Source of the DNA: Moringa oleifera
Taxonomy: Eukaryota; Streptophyta; Magnoliopsida; Brassicales; Moringaceae
NCBI GenBank assembly: GCA_021397835.1
Contig: JAJFZO010000344.1
Span: forward strand, 2,480,001-2,544,000
Direction of reading: 5' to 3'
Length of the DNA stretch: 64,000 nucleotides
In this document: positions 10,771-22,321 of the stretch, piece after piece
How the letters are laid out: each line of letters starts with the position of its first letter
How positions within the stretch are numbered: position 1 is the stretch's first letter
The notes under the pieces: model-generated
Told to the model about the DNA's origin: nothing
What the model saw: only the letters and a program-made list of their open reading frames with translations
Databases searched by the model: none
Program-made: the position numbers and the translations under genes

Positions 10771-12560
10771 ATGCGTGTTATTATAACTTGGAATGGTGAG
10801 TGGTCCGAGTCAAGAGGAAGTTTTGAGTATATTGGTAAGACTATCAAAACTCGAGGTTATGTTGTCCAAAAAGATTTGACACATGCACAGTTATTGGGTT
10901 TAGTTAAATCTTACATTGATACGGATTTCTCTAATTATGATATTACACTGCACACCATAGTGAGATCCGAGAAAACTGCCGTGAAAATTGAGTTAATGAA
11001 TGATGATGATGTTGAGTTCATGTTGTATGATGATAACATAGTACCCCGTGTAATTGTGGATTTGGTAGAGCGACATAATGTTGAGAATACACATGGCATA
11101 TGTGAAGGTGAAAATTCAAAACGAATCAATAAATTAAACTCTTGTATTGGGAACAATGAGGTTACAGATGCAATTCCCAATGTACAGACCCATCCAATTG
11201 TTCAGGGTAATAATTTGAGCATGGAACCATTATTCCATCATGAGACTCCCCAAAACACTCAAAATACTGATGAAATCAACTTAATTGAGTCAATGGACTA
11301 TGATATTGGGTGTGAGTATCCAGTCCCAGATATTGAGCCCACTCAACCTATCGTAGAAGAGCAAAGTAAACCCATTATGGAAGTTAAGCTTAATGATGAC
11401 AACTTGCCTTTTGTACCATGTTCGATCCCACTTTATGTGCCATCTGCATGCCCTTAAGCATATAATAATATAAGTGATGGTGTTAAGAAGAGGTATAGTG
11501 TGTTGGGTGCTGAATTACACTGCATTATTCCGGCTTCTTCCATGGAATTAGTGACTCCGACTGACACCCTCATTAGAGGTCAATTTTTCTCAAATAAGAA
11601 AGAGTTGAAGCGATTTTTGGGTATATATGCATTGACTGAGAACTTTGAATTTAGAGTCACTAGATCTAACAAATCAATATTTGAGATTGCTTATAGAGAA
11701 GAAAATTATGCATGGAAGGTCCGTGTTGTAAAAGTTGTACAAAGACAATTCTTTTAAATTAGACGTTGTGATTTGACCCACACTTGCATAATTAAGGAGT
11801 TGCATCGACGAAATTGATAAGCAACTTCTACTATTATTGGAGAAATTATTGTCCAGCGGTTATCCACAAATGCTAGAATTATTAAGCCGAAATATATTAT
11901 AAGTGACATGAAAGAATTATATGGGATACAAATTTTATATAGCAAGTTTGGAAGGCGAAAGAATACGCATTTGTAGTCAAGCACAAGGGTAAAGAGGTGG
12001 TACTTAACCTCATGGAATGTACTTGCACTTGTAGAGAGTTTCAGACTGATCTATTGCCATGTGCACATGCACTAGTTACATCCAGGTAACATTTATTGTT
12101 TGTTGATAACATTTTTTTTATTTTTCATTATTGTTTTAATAACTTCGTTATTTTTCATTTTTTTTCAGGGAGCGTAACATTGATTTTATAACACTTTGCT
12201 CTGACTATTACAAGTAAGAGTACTTAGTAGCAGCATACAATGAGCCAATCTATCCAGTGGGTGACAAGTGTGATTGGAATGTGCCTGAAGACATCAAAGA
12301 TGTTGTTGTATTACTGCTGAATAATGGTAAGCATGCAAGTCATCCAAAAAGGCAAAGAATACCCTCTAGTGGGGAAAGAACACGACAAAAGAAATGTTCT
12401 AGGTGCAGCCAATATAGACACAATCAGTTGACATGTTCAAATCCATAATATCATGATCAAGGAAATCAATCTCAATCAGCGAATATGTCTGAATAGTTGC
12501 AACATAGATATTACGATTGTTGTGTGGCTGGACATAACTCACAAATTTGCACTGCTACCC
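10771..12560 (+). pseudogene. MULE transposase with catalytic core deleted
   Basis: Starts at ATG 10771 (MRVIITWNGEWSESRGSF), homologous to copy 1 on the minus strand. The MuDR-type N-terminal region is open to a TAA at 11455-11457, then the same protein continues (11462-11757, TLIRGQFFSNKKELKRFLG). More stops follow at about 11755 and 11817. At about 11945-11980 the homology jumps from the YSKFGRRKN segment straight to VVKHKGKEV and a well-preserved SWIM zinc-binding motif (MECTCTCREF...LLPCAH, about 12010-12075). The DDE catalytic region present in copy 1 is therefore missing. After an intron-like stretch come EPIYPVGDKCDW, a CCHC knuckle CSRCSQYRHNQLTC (about 12391-12432) and a second, damaged knuckle (about 12510-12560). 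It cannot encode a catalytically active transposase. Confidence 0.85.
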
Positions 12561-14117
12561 CTTGTTTATTTATAATTGATAATAATATCATTAATTTATG
12601 ATATATAATATTTTTTTATTATTGTTAATTTATTGTACAATTGAGAACCAAACTGTTGATTTGTTATCTTTTGATACCGTCGACTTATCATATATTTGAG
12701 ATTATCACAGGTAATGCACGTAGGAGTATACCAGAATCATATGATAATAACTTATCTTATTAACGTGAGAAGTCTCATATATCGTGACATCTTTTTGATG
12801 AAATTGTATGATGATTGTTAGTAGTTCGGACCATCATTTTGATAGAAATCGTATCATATTGTCTGATTTCGTGACATCTTGCTTATTATTATTTTTTTAT
12901 CATCATGTTGTCTAAGTTTTGTAATATGTTTTAGTTAAAATCTTATCATAATTACTCCCATCTCATTCTTTCTTATTTTAAATGTAAGATTGGCCTAATT
13001 TCATAACATCTTTAATATAAATCATATGATAATTGCTGTCATTCAATATTGCTTTCTATATATAAAATATACATACAAAAATATAATACAAAATAATTAT
13101 GTGAAAAATAACATAAGTTGTCATTGTGAGTCATCGTTCTCATCAGTTGAGTTAGCAAATACATAAACAGTCATGTGCTTTCTAATTTTTGGCATTTGGG
13201 TATCAGTGTACTTCAGTGGCTTGCCAGCTAATAAATGCTCTATGGCATATAGCATATGAAAGCCGCAATTACCACTGCATAAAAAAAGAAGAAAGTATGC
13301 CAATTAGCATGTGTTAAAAAACTGATAACATTATAAATGTAAATAAATCGATATGACTGAAACTTACAATGTTTTTTGCTGAGGGACTTGAGATTTTGGA
13401 TGTAATGTGCACGACAATGGAACTGTAGAAATTGCAACATCAAGTTTGGCAATGAAGTAACCCCCGCTTGACAAAAAACTAGGAAGCATGAATCTGAAAC
13501 AATTTTACTGTCGAATTCGCACTTCTGGTGGCACATGTTGTCGATACGAGTCATAAATGCGCAAACTAAATTTTTACAGATCGATGACAACAACAAGCCA
13601 ATGAGCTTCACTAATATGGCATGGCACTAATAGCTGCAATTGCTCATATTTTAGTGAAATGAAATATTGCTAAAATTAATTACTTAAAGTGATGAAGATA
13701 AATTTTTTTTTACCTTATTGACAGTGTGCCATGGTGGGCAGCCATCACAAAATGTTCCGCGCACACACTCTAGAAGACCATCGTCCCATTGGTGGGTGTC
13801 CCATTGTGAGTTTGATGGAGGACCATCAGTATCTAGATCTACTTGGTACTTATTATATATATGAAAAAAGCATTTCTACAAAACCATTTGGAAAAAAAAT
13901 GAAAGAGATTGTCAAACAATAAACAAAATGCAGTGTAATCAGAAAAGATTAATGGAAATTATCAAAACTTACATAAAGTAAAGGGTCACAAATGCATATA
14001 TCCTGCTTATATATATTTAAAAACTCCTTCTGTCATTTTTTTAATAGGTATAAATAAGTATCAATGTGCTGCAAAAACCAAGTGAAAATGTCACAAAATA
14101 TTAAATATAAACAAAAA

Positions 14118-14400
14118 TCATAACACTTGATATGAAATCATATAACTTTGGCACGAAATGATGTAATCTAGGCACGAATCATAATACTTGGCACAAAATG
14201 ATGAAATCTGGGCACGAATCATAATACTTGACATGAAATCTTTGCACGAAATGATAAAATCTAGGCACGAATCATAATACTTGACACGAAATCTTAACAT
14301 GAAATGATACAATCTAAGTACGAATCATAATACTTGACACGAAATCTTGAAACGAAATGATGCAATCTAAGCAGGAATCATAATACTTGACACGAAAATA
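14118..14400. repeat. Imperfect tandem repeat, about 53 bp, GCACGAATCATAATACTTG type
   Basis: The phrase CACGAATCATAATACTTG with variants recurs at about 14171, 14211, 14264, 14317 and 14370 (last three steps 53 bp), each followed by a GACACGAAATC-like phrase. Weaker copies run to about 14560. Lies in an apparent intron of the Ulp1-like gene. Confidence 0.8.
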
Positions 14401-16232
14401 TAAATATAGAGATGAATAACTACACATAAAATTATATTATATAAAATGAAGCATGAATCATAATATTGAGACGAAATCATATAAATGGACACGAATCATA
14501 ATACGTAACATAATAACATATAAACTAGACACGAATCATAATACTTGATACAAAAGCATATAACATAAGCATCAATCCCAATATTTGATACAAAATATTA
14601 CACCTAGGTGCAAATCATATAAATTAGATATGATTTAGTATGATGGTGACATACCGAATCATCGATCCATTGATCATTGACCTCAAATGTGCAAAACCAC
14701 TCGATACTGACAGAATAACCAATATGTACATTGTGACTGCATTAAAGAAGTCAGTTTGTTATTTATATGATATTTATAAGGAAAATATATGATATCTATT
14801 AAAAAAATTATATATAAGTTAACTCACTATGACATTGACGATCCCTTCATAAACGCTTCATATTCATTACATATGTCTTCATCCAGCTGCAACTTTGAAT
14901 CAATCATTTGCTCGGACCTAGCCCGTTTATGTTCAATGGGGTTGACGTATGGACTACATAGCTGTCTAGACCGCTTACGCGGCCTATAAACTGGTATCAC
15001 ATTATCTTCCCTCAGTGAAACGGTCGCTAAGTCCGCTAAACACACCACAGCCTCTCTTTCAGCCTCAACGGCTTCATCTCCATCCCCTACATCCTCACTC
15101 ATAACCTCCCTTACATTAATAGGTTCTTGAGAATATTGGCCATGAGCAGCTGAAGGGTGTGCACTGGAAGTTGCATCATTACCACCCTACAAGAGATGAA
15201 AAGTTAATTTTGCAATGAATTATATTGTAACAAAACTTATGATCTTGTACATAAATAAGGATAAAACTACCTCATTTTGGCGTGTGCCAGTCTCAGTGCA
15301 TGTACGATCTCGATCAGAGGAGACAACTTGTTGCAGTGCTTGTTTGATAAAGTATACGGCAATCATAAGCTCGGTGTGATTACTCAATATTCTTGCATTC
15401 GTGAGATTTACCTTCGCCTCTAAGTCATCGAGACGACGATAAATCCCAGTATTTTTCTCTACACTCTTAGTCTGTGATCTCTCAGCTTGGGATTCTTCAC
15501 CTATAGCTGCAGTTCTCGTTCTCGTATCCTCTGCCCTAACCTCATCCCTGAAATCTATATGTGTCCTCTCCTTTTGTTCTCCTCCAACATCCTCCCTTCC
15601 ATCTCACTCTATATCTTCAACCTCAACCTCATCCTCATCTTCATCCTCATCTCCATCCTCATCTCTTAGCCGTGAAGTAGCATTGTGTCTAGATCGTCGC
15701 TACATTTAATCATCGATCAAACAAATTAATTAGTCATCAATTAAAAAATTAAATAATGAAAACATAATATACATATATATATTAACATATAACTAATATT
15801 AATTAAATATTATAAGATTTTGGATTTTGTATACATTGTCTACCTTTGATAAGGCAGGCAATTTTGTAGGATTTTTTCTTCTTGTAGCTACGAAATGCTC
15901 ATCATCCTCATCATCTTCACTGGTCAAAGCATTGCTATGCTTATTGAGCCAATGCTGTCTTGTTGCACCAAGATGCAGAGGCAACACGCTCTCATCAATT
16001 CCTAGGTAATATGAGGCTTCACATTCAGTAGGAGTCGGCTCAAGTTTGACTTCACTACCATCTAAAACAATAATCAAATGTTAATTCAAATAACAATTTT
16101 TATAAATAAAATTACTTACAAATTAATAATTTTAAAATTATGAAAAATATAACTAAAAATGTGCAAATGGTGTCACGAAAGGCTAAATTGAAATGAATTT
16201 AAACTTTAAAAGATGTCACGTAAATAGTAAAA

Positions 16233-16342
16233 CTTGGCACGAAATGGTGAATCTTAGCACGAAAATGGTGAATCTTGGCACGAAATGGTGAATCTTGACA
16301 TGAAATAGTTAATCTTGGTACGAATATGATAAATCTTAACAC
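16233..16342. repeat. Short tandem repeat, about 21 bp, CTTGGCACGAAATGGTGAAT type
   Basis: Five to six imperfect units of a GGCACGAAATGGTGAATCTT phrase in another non-coding part of the Ulp1-like gene. The CACGAAAT core is shared with the 14.1-14.4 kb array. Confidence 0.8.
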
Positions 16343-18189
16343 GTTTATGTGAAAAAAAAAAAACAAAGACTTCACTATTGTTATAACGATTTCTAAGTGT
16401 TGTCACGATAGTGTGAATGATGCAATGAAATAATATATTGCATATGAATTCAATCAATAATGATATGAATTTAAACGTACCTTATTTGTAAAAATTCTCT
16501 TACAGTGACCATTATGTGGCTTATGATCAAATTTTCACCAACAAATTCTAGGCAATGGTGATCTTACTATTCGTGTGGCATGCTGCTTCGTGCTAAGTAT
16601 CACCTCAAATACAAAAATCTTAGAATAAAAAGATAAGTTAGGTATTGCAAAGTCTTTGAAAAAGTAAATAAAAACATAAAAATAAATAAATATAGATACC
16701 AACGAGTTTAATACCTGTAGTGCCCATACAAAACCAAATATGTTGTATAATAATTCTCCACGTTGAATATTTCGAATGGTTAGAGCGTTTTTGAAATACC
16801 TCAATGAGTTACAGTAGACTAAGGTACCCCAGGGAAAGCTATTGAATACTTCTAAGTTATCAACAAGATGAAAATGCCACTGGGGGATATGTTATCGCTC
16901 ATCACTGCCTTTGATGAAGGCATTGAGTAAGTAAACCAATGTAAGCTTTACTGCATCATCGAAATCTTCATCAAATTCTCCTTCAAGTAGTTTTGACTTA
17001 ACAGAACTAGTGGTAACCTTGTTCTTCCTATCAAAATACTTAGCATGGATGTCAAACTGATTTGGTGCAATCAAATTTGTGTCTGGTAGCTCTCCAAATC
17101 TCAACCCGGTGATTAAACAAAATTCTTCCTTACTAAAACGTACTTCGTGCTTCCCAAGTCAAAACCACATTTCTTCATCATTAGGTTGCCCAATCTGTCG
17201 AAGTAGTAAATTGTGGACGATTAAGCTAGAAAATACGAAATCCTCATTCACTTCCAAGAAGTGACCAAGGCAGGTGGTATTGAACTTCTACCTTTAAGAG
17301 TCATTCAAAACACGTTTTATATTTGATACAACATCAATATCACAGTGCTTTAATGCTCTGGCTGAAAGCTTCCAACTCTCTTTAGGAATCAAATATTTCT
17401 TAGTAACATCCATTTGTATAGGAAAAAAAATAAATAATGGATGAACATATTAAGGACTTATAAAATGTTGATACGAAATTAAAAAAATTGATACAAAAAC
17501 TTAAGATGTTGATACGAATTTATGGAAAAAAAAATAATTTCCTAAAAGTTGTTATGATTTTTAATAATACGTTAAGATTCATATGACTTAAACCCAAGTT
17601 AGCAACATTTGTTTGTGAAATTTAAGGTCAAGTATCACAAATGAAAGAGTAAAACGCAGTTCACGCACATAATACACACCAATATACCCAATGTTCTCAA
17701 AAAAAATTAATCAACTTCAAAGTATTAAAAGAAAAATGAAAATAATACACACTGGTATACCCAATCATTAGAGATTCATGAACTAGTAACTTAAATCATT
17801 TAAAACATGACAGAAGCATTTAATCAAGTTTCCATATACAAAAGTAAAAGTAAACATGTAAACGAGAATGGAGAATCAGACGTCATAAGAAGATTTGGTT
17901 CTTGGGTATCTAAAATGCAAAAACTCTAAACTTTATGTCGAAATAATCGTTTTAAAACATACCTTTGTAGATTTTCAATACTTTCGATAGTTCCTCGATA
18001 TTTCTGGGTGATTAATTTGTAAAAATAAATACAAAATCACTTAATCTAGTGAGAGAGATTGCAAGAGATGCGAAGAGATGAAGACACTGTTAGAAAATGG
18101 GAGAAAATGTTGGTTTGACTTTTGGTATTCTTTTTAGTGAGTAAGAATGTAATTGTTACTTTTCATTAAGGGTAACTTGGTCCGAAACT

Positions 18190-18278
18190 GTTCAGAAAGT
18201 GCTAAAAAAACATGAATTTAAAATATTGGTTATTTTTGTAAAATTGTATGTGCGGAGTGCTAAATATAAAAATTCCCT
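18190..18278. repeat. Right terminal inverted repeat of MULE copy 2
   Basis: Inverted partner of 8556-8645, with AAAGTGCTAAAAAAACATG at its inner side and GGAGTGCTAAATAT then ATTCCCT at its outer edge. Confidence 0.75.
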
Positions 18279-18287
18279 AATCTAAAA
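18279..18287. repeat. 9-bp target site duplication, right copy
   Basis: AATCTAAAA directly after the right terminus (...ATTCCCT at 18278), identical to the left copy at 8547-8555. Confidence 0.85.
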
Positions 18288-19390
18288 TTGATTTTTGTTT
18301 TATTCAATTAATTAATTATATATATCTTATAAGACTAAAGCTTATCGTTTTGTCGTTTATTCATCGAATCTTGTTTTTCGGGTCTTGACATGGTTGACAA
18401 TCAACTTCTTATGGATATCTCTCTTTAAAATCAATTTCTTCTTGTTAAAAGCAATTTTTTTATCACAATTTAGAGGGAAAAAATTATATGACTTAAATTT
18501 TTGAGGGTAATAAATAAAATTTTAGTATTTGTTTGAAAATGTCAAACAAATTTTAATGTTTAAAAAGTAATTAACAAAACTTTAATTAAATAATTTTAAA
18601 TTAAATTAAAAAATTAAAAATATTTAAATTAAAGATCTAAATTTATCATTAATTTTTAAGTAAATTTTTTATAGATGTAAATAAATATTTAAGTTACCAT
18701 TATAAAAAAAATCTAAAATTAACTGATACTAATTTTTTAAAAATTTATATTGTCAAAAATCTAAAATTTTTATAAGAAATAGTTTATGAATCGAAAAAAT
18801 TATCTAAATTTAAAAGATAAACTCAAAATATAGTGTGTAATTATTTAAATAAATTTTGAAAGTATTTTAATAATAAAAATACTTTTAATTTTTATAGTTA
18901 TTTGAGTCTAGATCTAATTTGGAACAAACTAATATATTGAGATTCAATTTATTATTTTTTAAATATTAAAATTTGTTTGATAATATAAAATAAATCTTAG
19001 GGTTTTATGAATCTAATATTTACTTACTTAATTTTTTTTGTTATCTAAATTTTAATTTTAACAACCTTAACTTCTTAAATTTATGAGTCTCTCTCCCTTA
19101 AATTTTCATGTTTATCTCTTTTAGCAAACTACCATTTTTTGAGCCAAATTAATCAATAAATATATATTTGAACATTTTTTAAAAAAAAATTGAGAATATA
19201 TTTGAAAAGAGAGAGTATATCTTTAAGGTTTTAAATAAATTTTTTCTTAAACTTTTTTTATTTGTATTTATTTTTAAAACTAACAATTTATTATTATGTA
19301 AAAATTAGAATATTAATTCTTGAAAAACTTGTTGCATTTTAAAAGCATTCTTATATGTTTTTATCCATACATAGCATAACAACTAGATAT
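18288..19390. other. AT-rich intergenic stretch, no gene seen
   Basis: Very AT-rich DNA with runs of A and T. No open frame with recognisable protein similarity and no clear repeat structure was seen. Confidence 0.7.
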
Positions 19391-20639
19391 GTCTAAACAC
19401 AAACTTGGCCCTCGTAACTGCCCAGGCTATTAAAAGTGAATCTAAGAAGAGCTAGTTTGACATAAGAAACAATATATATATACCCGCAAAGAGCTATCAC
19501 TCCATACAAGAATTGATCAACTAGTCAAGGAATCACTAGTACATCATACCACCCTGGTGGCAAGAGATAAACAAGCTTTACAAGGAATTACATCAAGTAG
19601 ACATCCTAATGAATGAAATTACAAAAAGGACATTATCATGCTATAAAGGAAAAGCACTAGTAAGACCTAGATAAACACTATTTTACTATCAATACTCGAC
19701 TCTAACTCTTATTGACTTGAGAGTCAGAGACTATGCTTGTCACTCAACAATGCCTGCTTACCTTGTTTTCCTTATAGATTCTCTTATCATTCATCATTCA
19801 ACTAAAAACACTTCTAACATGTGCTTCCCTCTTATACACGCTATTTTTTTTAAGTATCATTGACATTGCCTATGAAAATTTGAAATAAAAAGCTATGGCA
19901 TCTAGGAAAACACATTCTTCTCGTCAAGTCACACCAAACTATGGTGAGATCATCATAGACATGAACATTTTTCTCCTCACTTCTCAAGTAATGCAACCTA
20001 AATTAATAGGACAAGGCCTTAAGTTATTTCTTTTTCCACTTTTCTCTTCACCACCTTGTTGAGGATACCATGACTAATAGTTTTTATTGTTACTACATTA
20101 GGTCCCCATCAAGAAATATACTTTGTTTCTTCACTTTCTTTATCTTCATTTGCTAATGCTAAGATGTGGTTGAGCCTTTTTCTACCATGTTATTACCTTT
20201 TGTTGATTACGTCAATAACTCAACCTCTTTTCTTCACCTTATATCATGAGGAATGTAGTTATTTGGCTCAACTTTATTTATTATTCCTGTGTGTTAAGAA
20301 CTTGAAGTCCTCGAGGTTGATAGATAGAAGGTTATTGTTTGTTGAGGACTATTGATAGACTTTGTGGTTCAAGAATGCTTTAAAAATATCAACTATATGT
20401 TTCATTCACTAGCTGAGTGTTACCAGCCCATCAATTTGTAAGTTGGTTTATGTTTGTGGTTAATAAAATATTTACAGAGTGCGCAACCCAATGGGTGGGT
20501 GATTATGAACAAGTCGTAAGATATCCTCTAACTTAGAAAATTGTGGACGCTTCGCTCTTATACAAATTTGTCATACTGTAAATAGAGAATATTGATGCAC
20601 AAGAGGACCTTGAAGGCCATTTAGAGGGGCTCAACATAG

Positions 20640-21060
20640 TGGTGAATTTATAAGGAATGTCCAATGCAATGTATTATAGAATCTTAGCAAAAACATGGTA
20701 ATCATCTTTGAAATTAGATACTACAAAAAGATTTGAAACATTTGGGAGGCTATTCTTAAGTCATTTTGTAAAATAATATGGTCAAAAATGAAAGACATCA
20801 AGTTTGTTACTTATTAAGCCAAAACTAGATGAGTTGTCAAAATTTTATTGAGTAGCTTATTGTAATAATTTAAGAGTTAAGAGATTTGGAATAATCTGTG
20901 ACCATCTAAATAGTTAAAGAAAGCCTATTGGCAAGCCTAACTACAATGCGTTAAGCATAAAGAAGGCTAAAGGTGTAGATGGTCTACGAGAAAAAGTGGA
21001 GAAGTATATGAACAAGGGAGAGAAAAATAAGAGAAAGATGGAAGTTTAACAATTGCAAAC
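20640..21060 (+). pseudogene. Retrotransposon gag remnant
   Basis: Broken frame with the pattern LAKTW..SL...RFETFGRLFLSHFVK, then KPKLDELSKFY, and downstream a basic stretch (EKYMNKGEKNKRKMEV). This fits the capsid region of Ty3-gypsy gag. Several stops and frame changes. Confidence 0.6.
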
Positions 21061-21159
21061 CTCTAGGAAATCTAAGAGGAAGTCAGGGGGCGATACCGAA
21101 CAACTATTGCAAATTTTGAACAATTGAAAAAAAATTTGCAGTGAAAAAATGAGACTACC

Positions 21160-21395
21160 AAAGAAAGAATCAAGACCTCAAGTGGCTATGAACCCAAAAG
21201 CAAATTGACAATAAAAAAGTGGTGAGAATTTTCTACTAAGTGAAGATTTGGTCCTTAGGTGTCTACGAACTTTAAAGCCCATCAACAATAAAAAAAAATG
21301 GTGAGAATTTTTTGCCTATTAATAGACCAAGACCACAAGTGTTTATGGACTTTAAATTTCATTAACAATAGAAAAATAATGAGAAATTCACACTT
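21160..21395. repeat. Three imperfect tandem repeats of about 80 bp
   Basis: A phrase of the form AAGACC(A/T)CAAGTG...TATGAACTTTAAA...CAACAATAAAAAA.GGTGAGAATTTT recurs at about 21165, 21245 and 21325 within the degenerate retroelement. Confidence 0.7.
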
Positions 21396-21689
21396 GAAAA
21401 AGAAAAGGAAAAGTAAAGTGTAATGGCCTTTGTGGCTCAACAATTCAATCTCATCAACCTTAGCGATTCGACATCGATAGATTAACAACTTATAATCATT
21501 AGCTCAATGAATTATCATCGTCAGCTTAGCGATTTGTCATTATCAACTCAACAAGGATAACCAACCACCACTGGCTCATATAACCAGTTGCAACAAATGA
21601 CCTTAGACAACTAAACCCAAACAGTCATCACTATAACTGGTTCAAATGCTAAAAAAGCAAAGCTAACATGTTGGAAGTTAGTGTTACTA

Positions 21690-22235
21690 TGCATTATGGA
21701 TAGAAAACATAAATAAAGCATGAGGTAATGAGAAAAAAAAAGGTATTATTTTGGCAAAATGAGTTTCTAGATTAACCTTGAAAGAAAAAAAAAAGCTTTT
21801 GTAACAGTCGAAACAAAAAAAAAAAGTGCTCAACTTTAGTAACGTAACACAAAAGAAAAACAAAAAAACAAGGAAAAAAAATTCTAGCAACTGTAAACAG
21901 AGTGAAAAAAGAAAAAAAAACTAACAACTAAGTATCTGTTAGCAGAAGGAAAAAAAAAGATAAAAAAAGCCAAAAGTTAGAGCATCAAACAACGAAAGCA
22001 AGCAAAAAAAAATGATAAAAGGCAAAAAAAACTAGCTAAAAAATAAATAAATAAAAAAAGCAAAAGTATAGCAGTGAGCATGGCTCAATAGTTGAAAGAA
22101 AATAAAAAGAAAAAAATGCCTCAACAACTTAAAAAAAAACCTAAAATATGTCAGCCTTAGCCTATTTAGCAAAAATAAATTTAAAAAAAGGAAGACTTTA
22201 TGTAATCTTCTAACTAAAGTACACATAAAAGATTC
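21690..22235. repeat. A-rich low-complexity tract
   Basis: Many A runs of 6-10 bases on the plus strand broken by short AGCAAAA or GAAAAAC phrases. The Phe-rich minus-strand open frames here are products of this composition and are not genes. Confidence 0.8.
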
Positions 22236-22321
22236 TTCAATTTTAAGAGTACTAAGAGGTGTTTGATATGTTTAAATATAAACTTGGGTTTTACAACAAC
22301 TTAAATCCTCTAAGAGTCAAT

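Larger units (their letters stand above)
13121..17413 (-). pseudogene. MULE-borne DUF1985 and Ulp1-like (C48) cysteine peptidase gene, decayed
   Basis: Multi-exon gene inside the MULE, starting at ATG 17413 (MDVTKKYLIPKESWKLSARA). A DUF1985 domain follows (17300-16800): VRFSKEEFCLITGLRFGEL, FDDAVKLTLVYLLNAF, VFNSFPWGTLVY. A donor after GFVWALQ (about 16713) and a further exon with FEVIL...PRICW (about 16610-16535) agree with the family. The middle (15.1-14.8 kb) is a low-complexity linker with basic stretches such as RPRKRSRQ. The peptidase end has the His region (PCHISEAHWLVVVIDL, about 13600), the Asp (IYDSY) and the Cys region (GNCGFHMLYAIEHL, about 13270), so the three catalytic positions are recognisable. 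In-frame stops lie after VLNDS, after EEMWF and after VVVIDL. Family members resemble SUMO/ubiquitin-like proteases, but their role in transposition is unknown. Confidence 0.8.
8556..18278. mobile_element. Complete MULE transposon copy 2 with Ulp1-like gene (about 9.7 kb)
   Basis: Both ends are visible. Left terminus AGAGGAAATTGAC; right terminus, read on the minus strand, AGGGAATTTTTATATT. Each is followed inward by AGCACT and, about 60 bp further, a second AGCACTT. The element is flanked by identical 9-bp direct repeats AATCTAAAA (8547-8555 and 18279-18287), the target duplication size of Mutator elements. Inside are a tandem array (8886-10363), a transposase remnant on plus (10771-12560), a DUF1985/Ulp1 peptidase gene on minus (13121-17413, convergent to the transposase), and more short tandem arrays. 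MULEs carrying Ulp1-like genes are known in plants (Kaonashi type). With the transposase core deleted, this copy would need enzyme from elsewhere. Confidence 0.88.

Noticed and set aside
21282..22226. Phe/Leu-rich minus-strand ORFs resembling membrane proteins
   Set aside because: They are the complement of A-runs in a low-complexity tract; no start context, conservation or helix pattern beyond composition.
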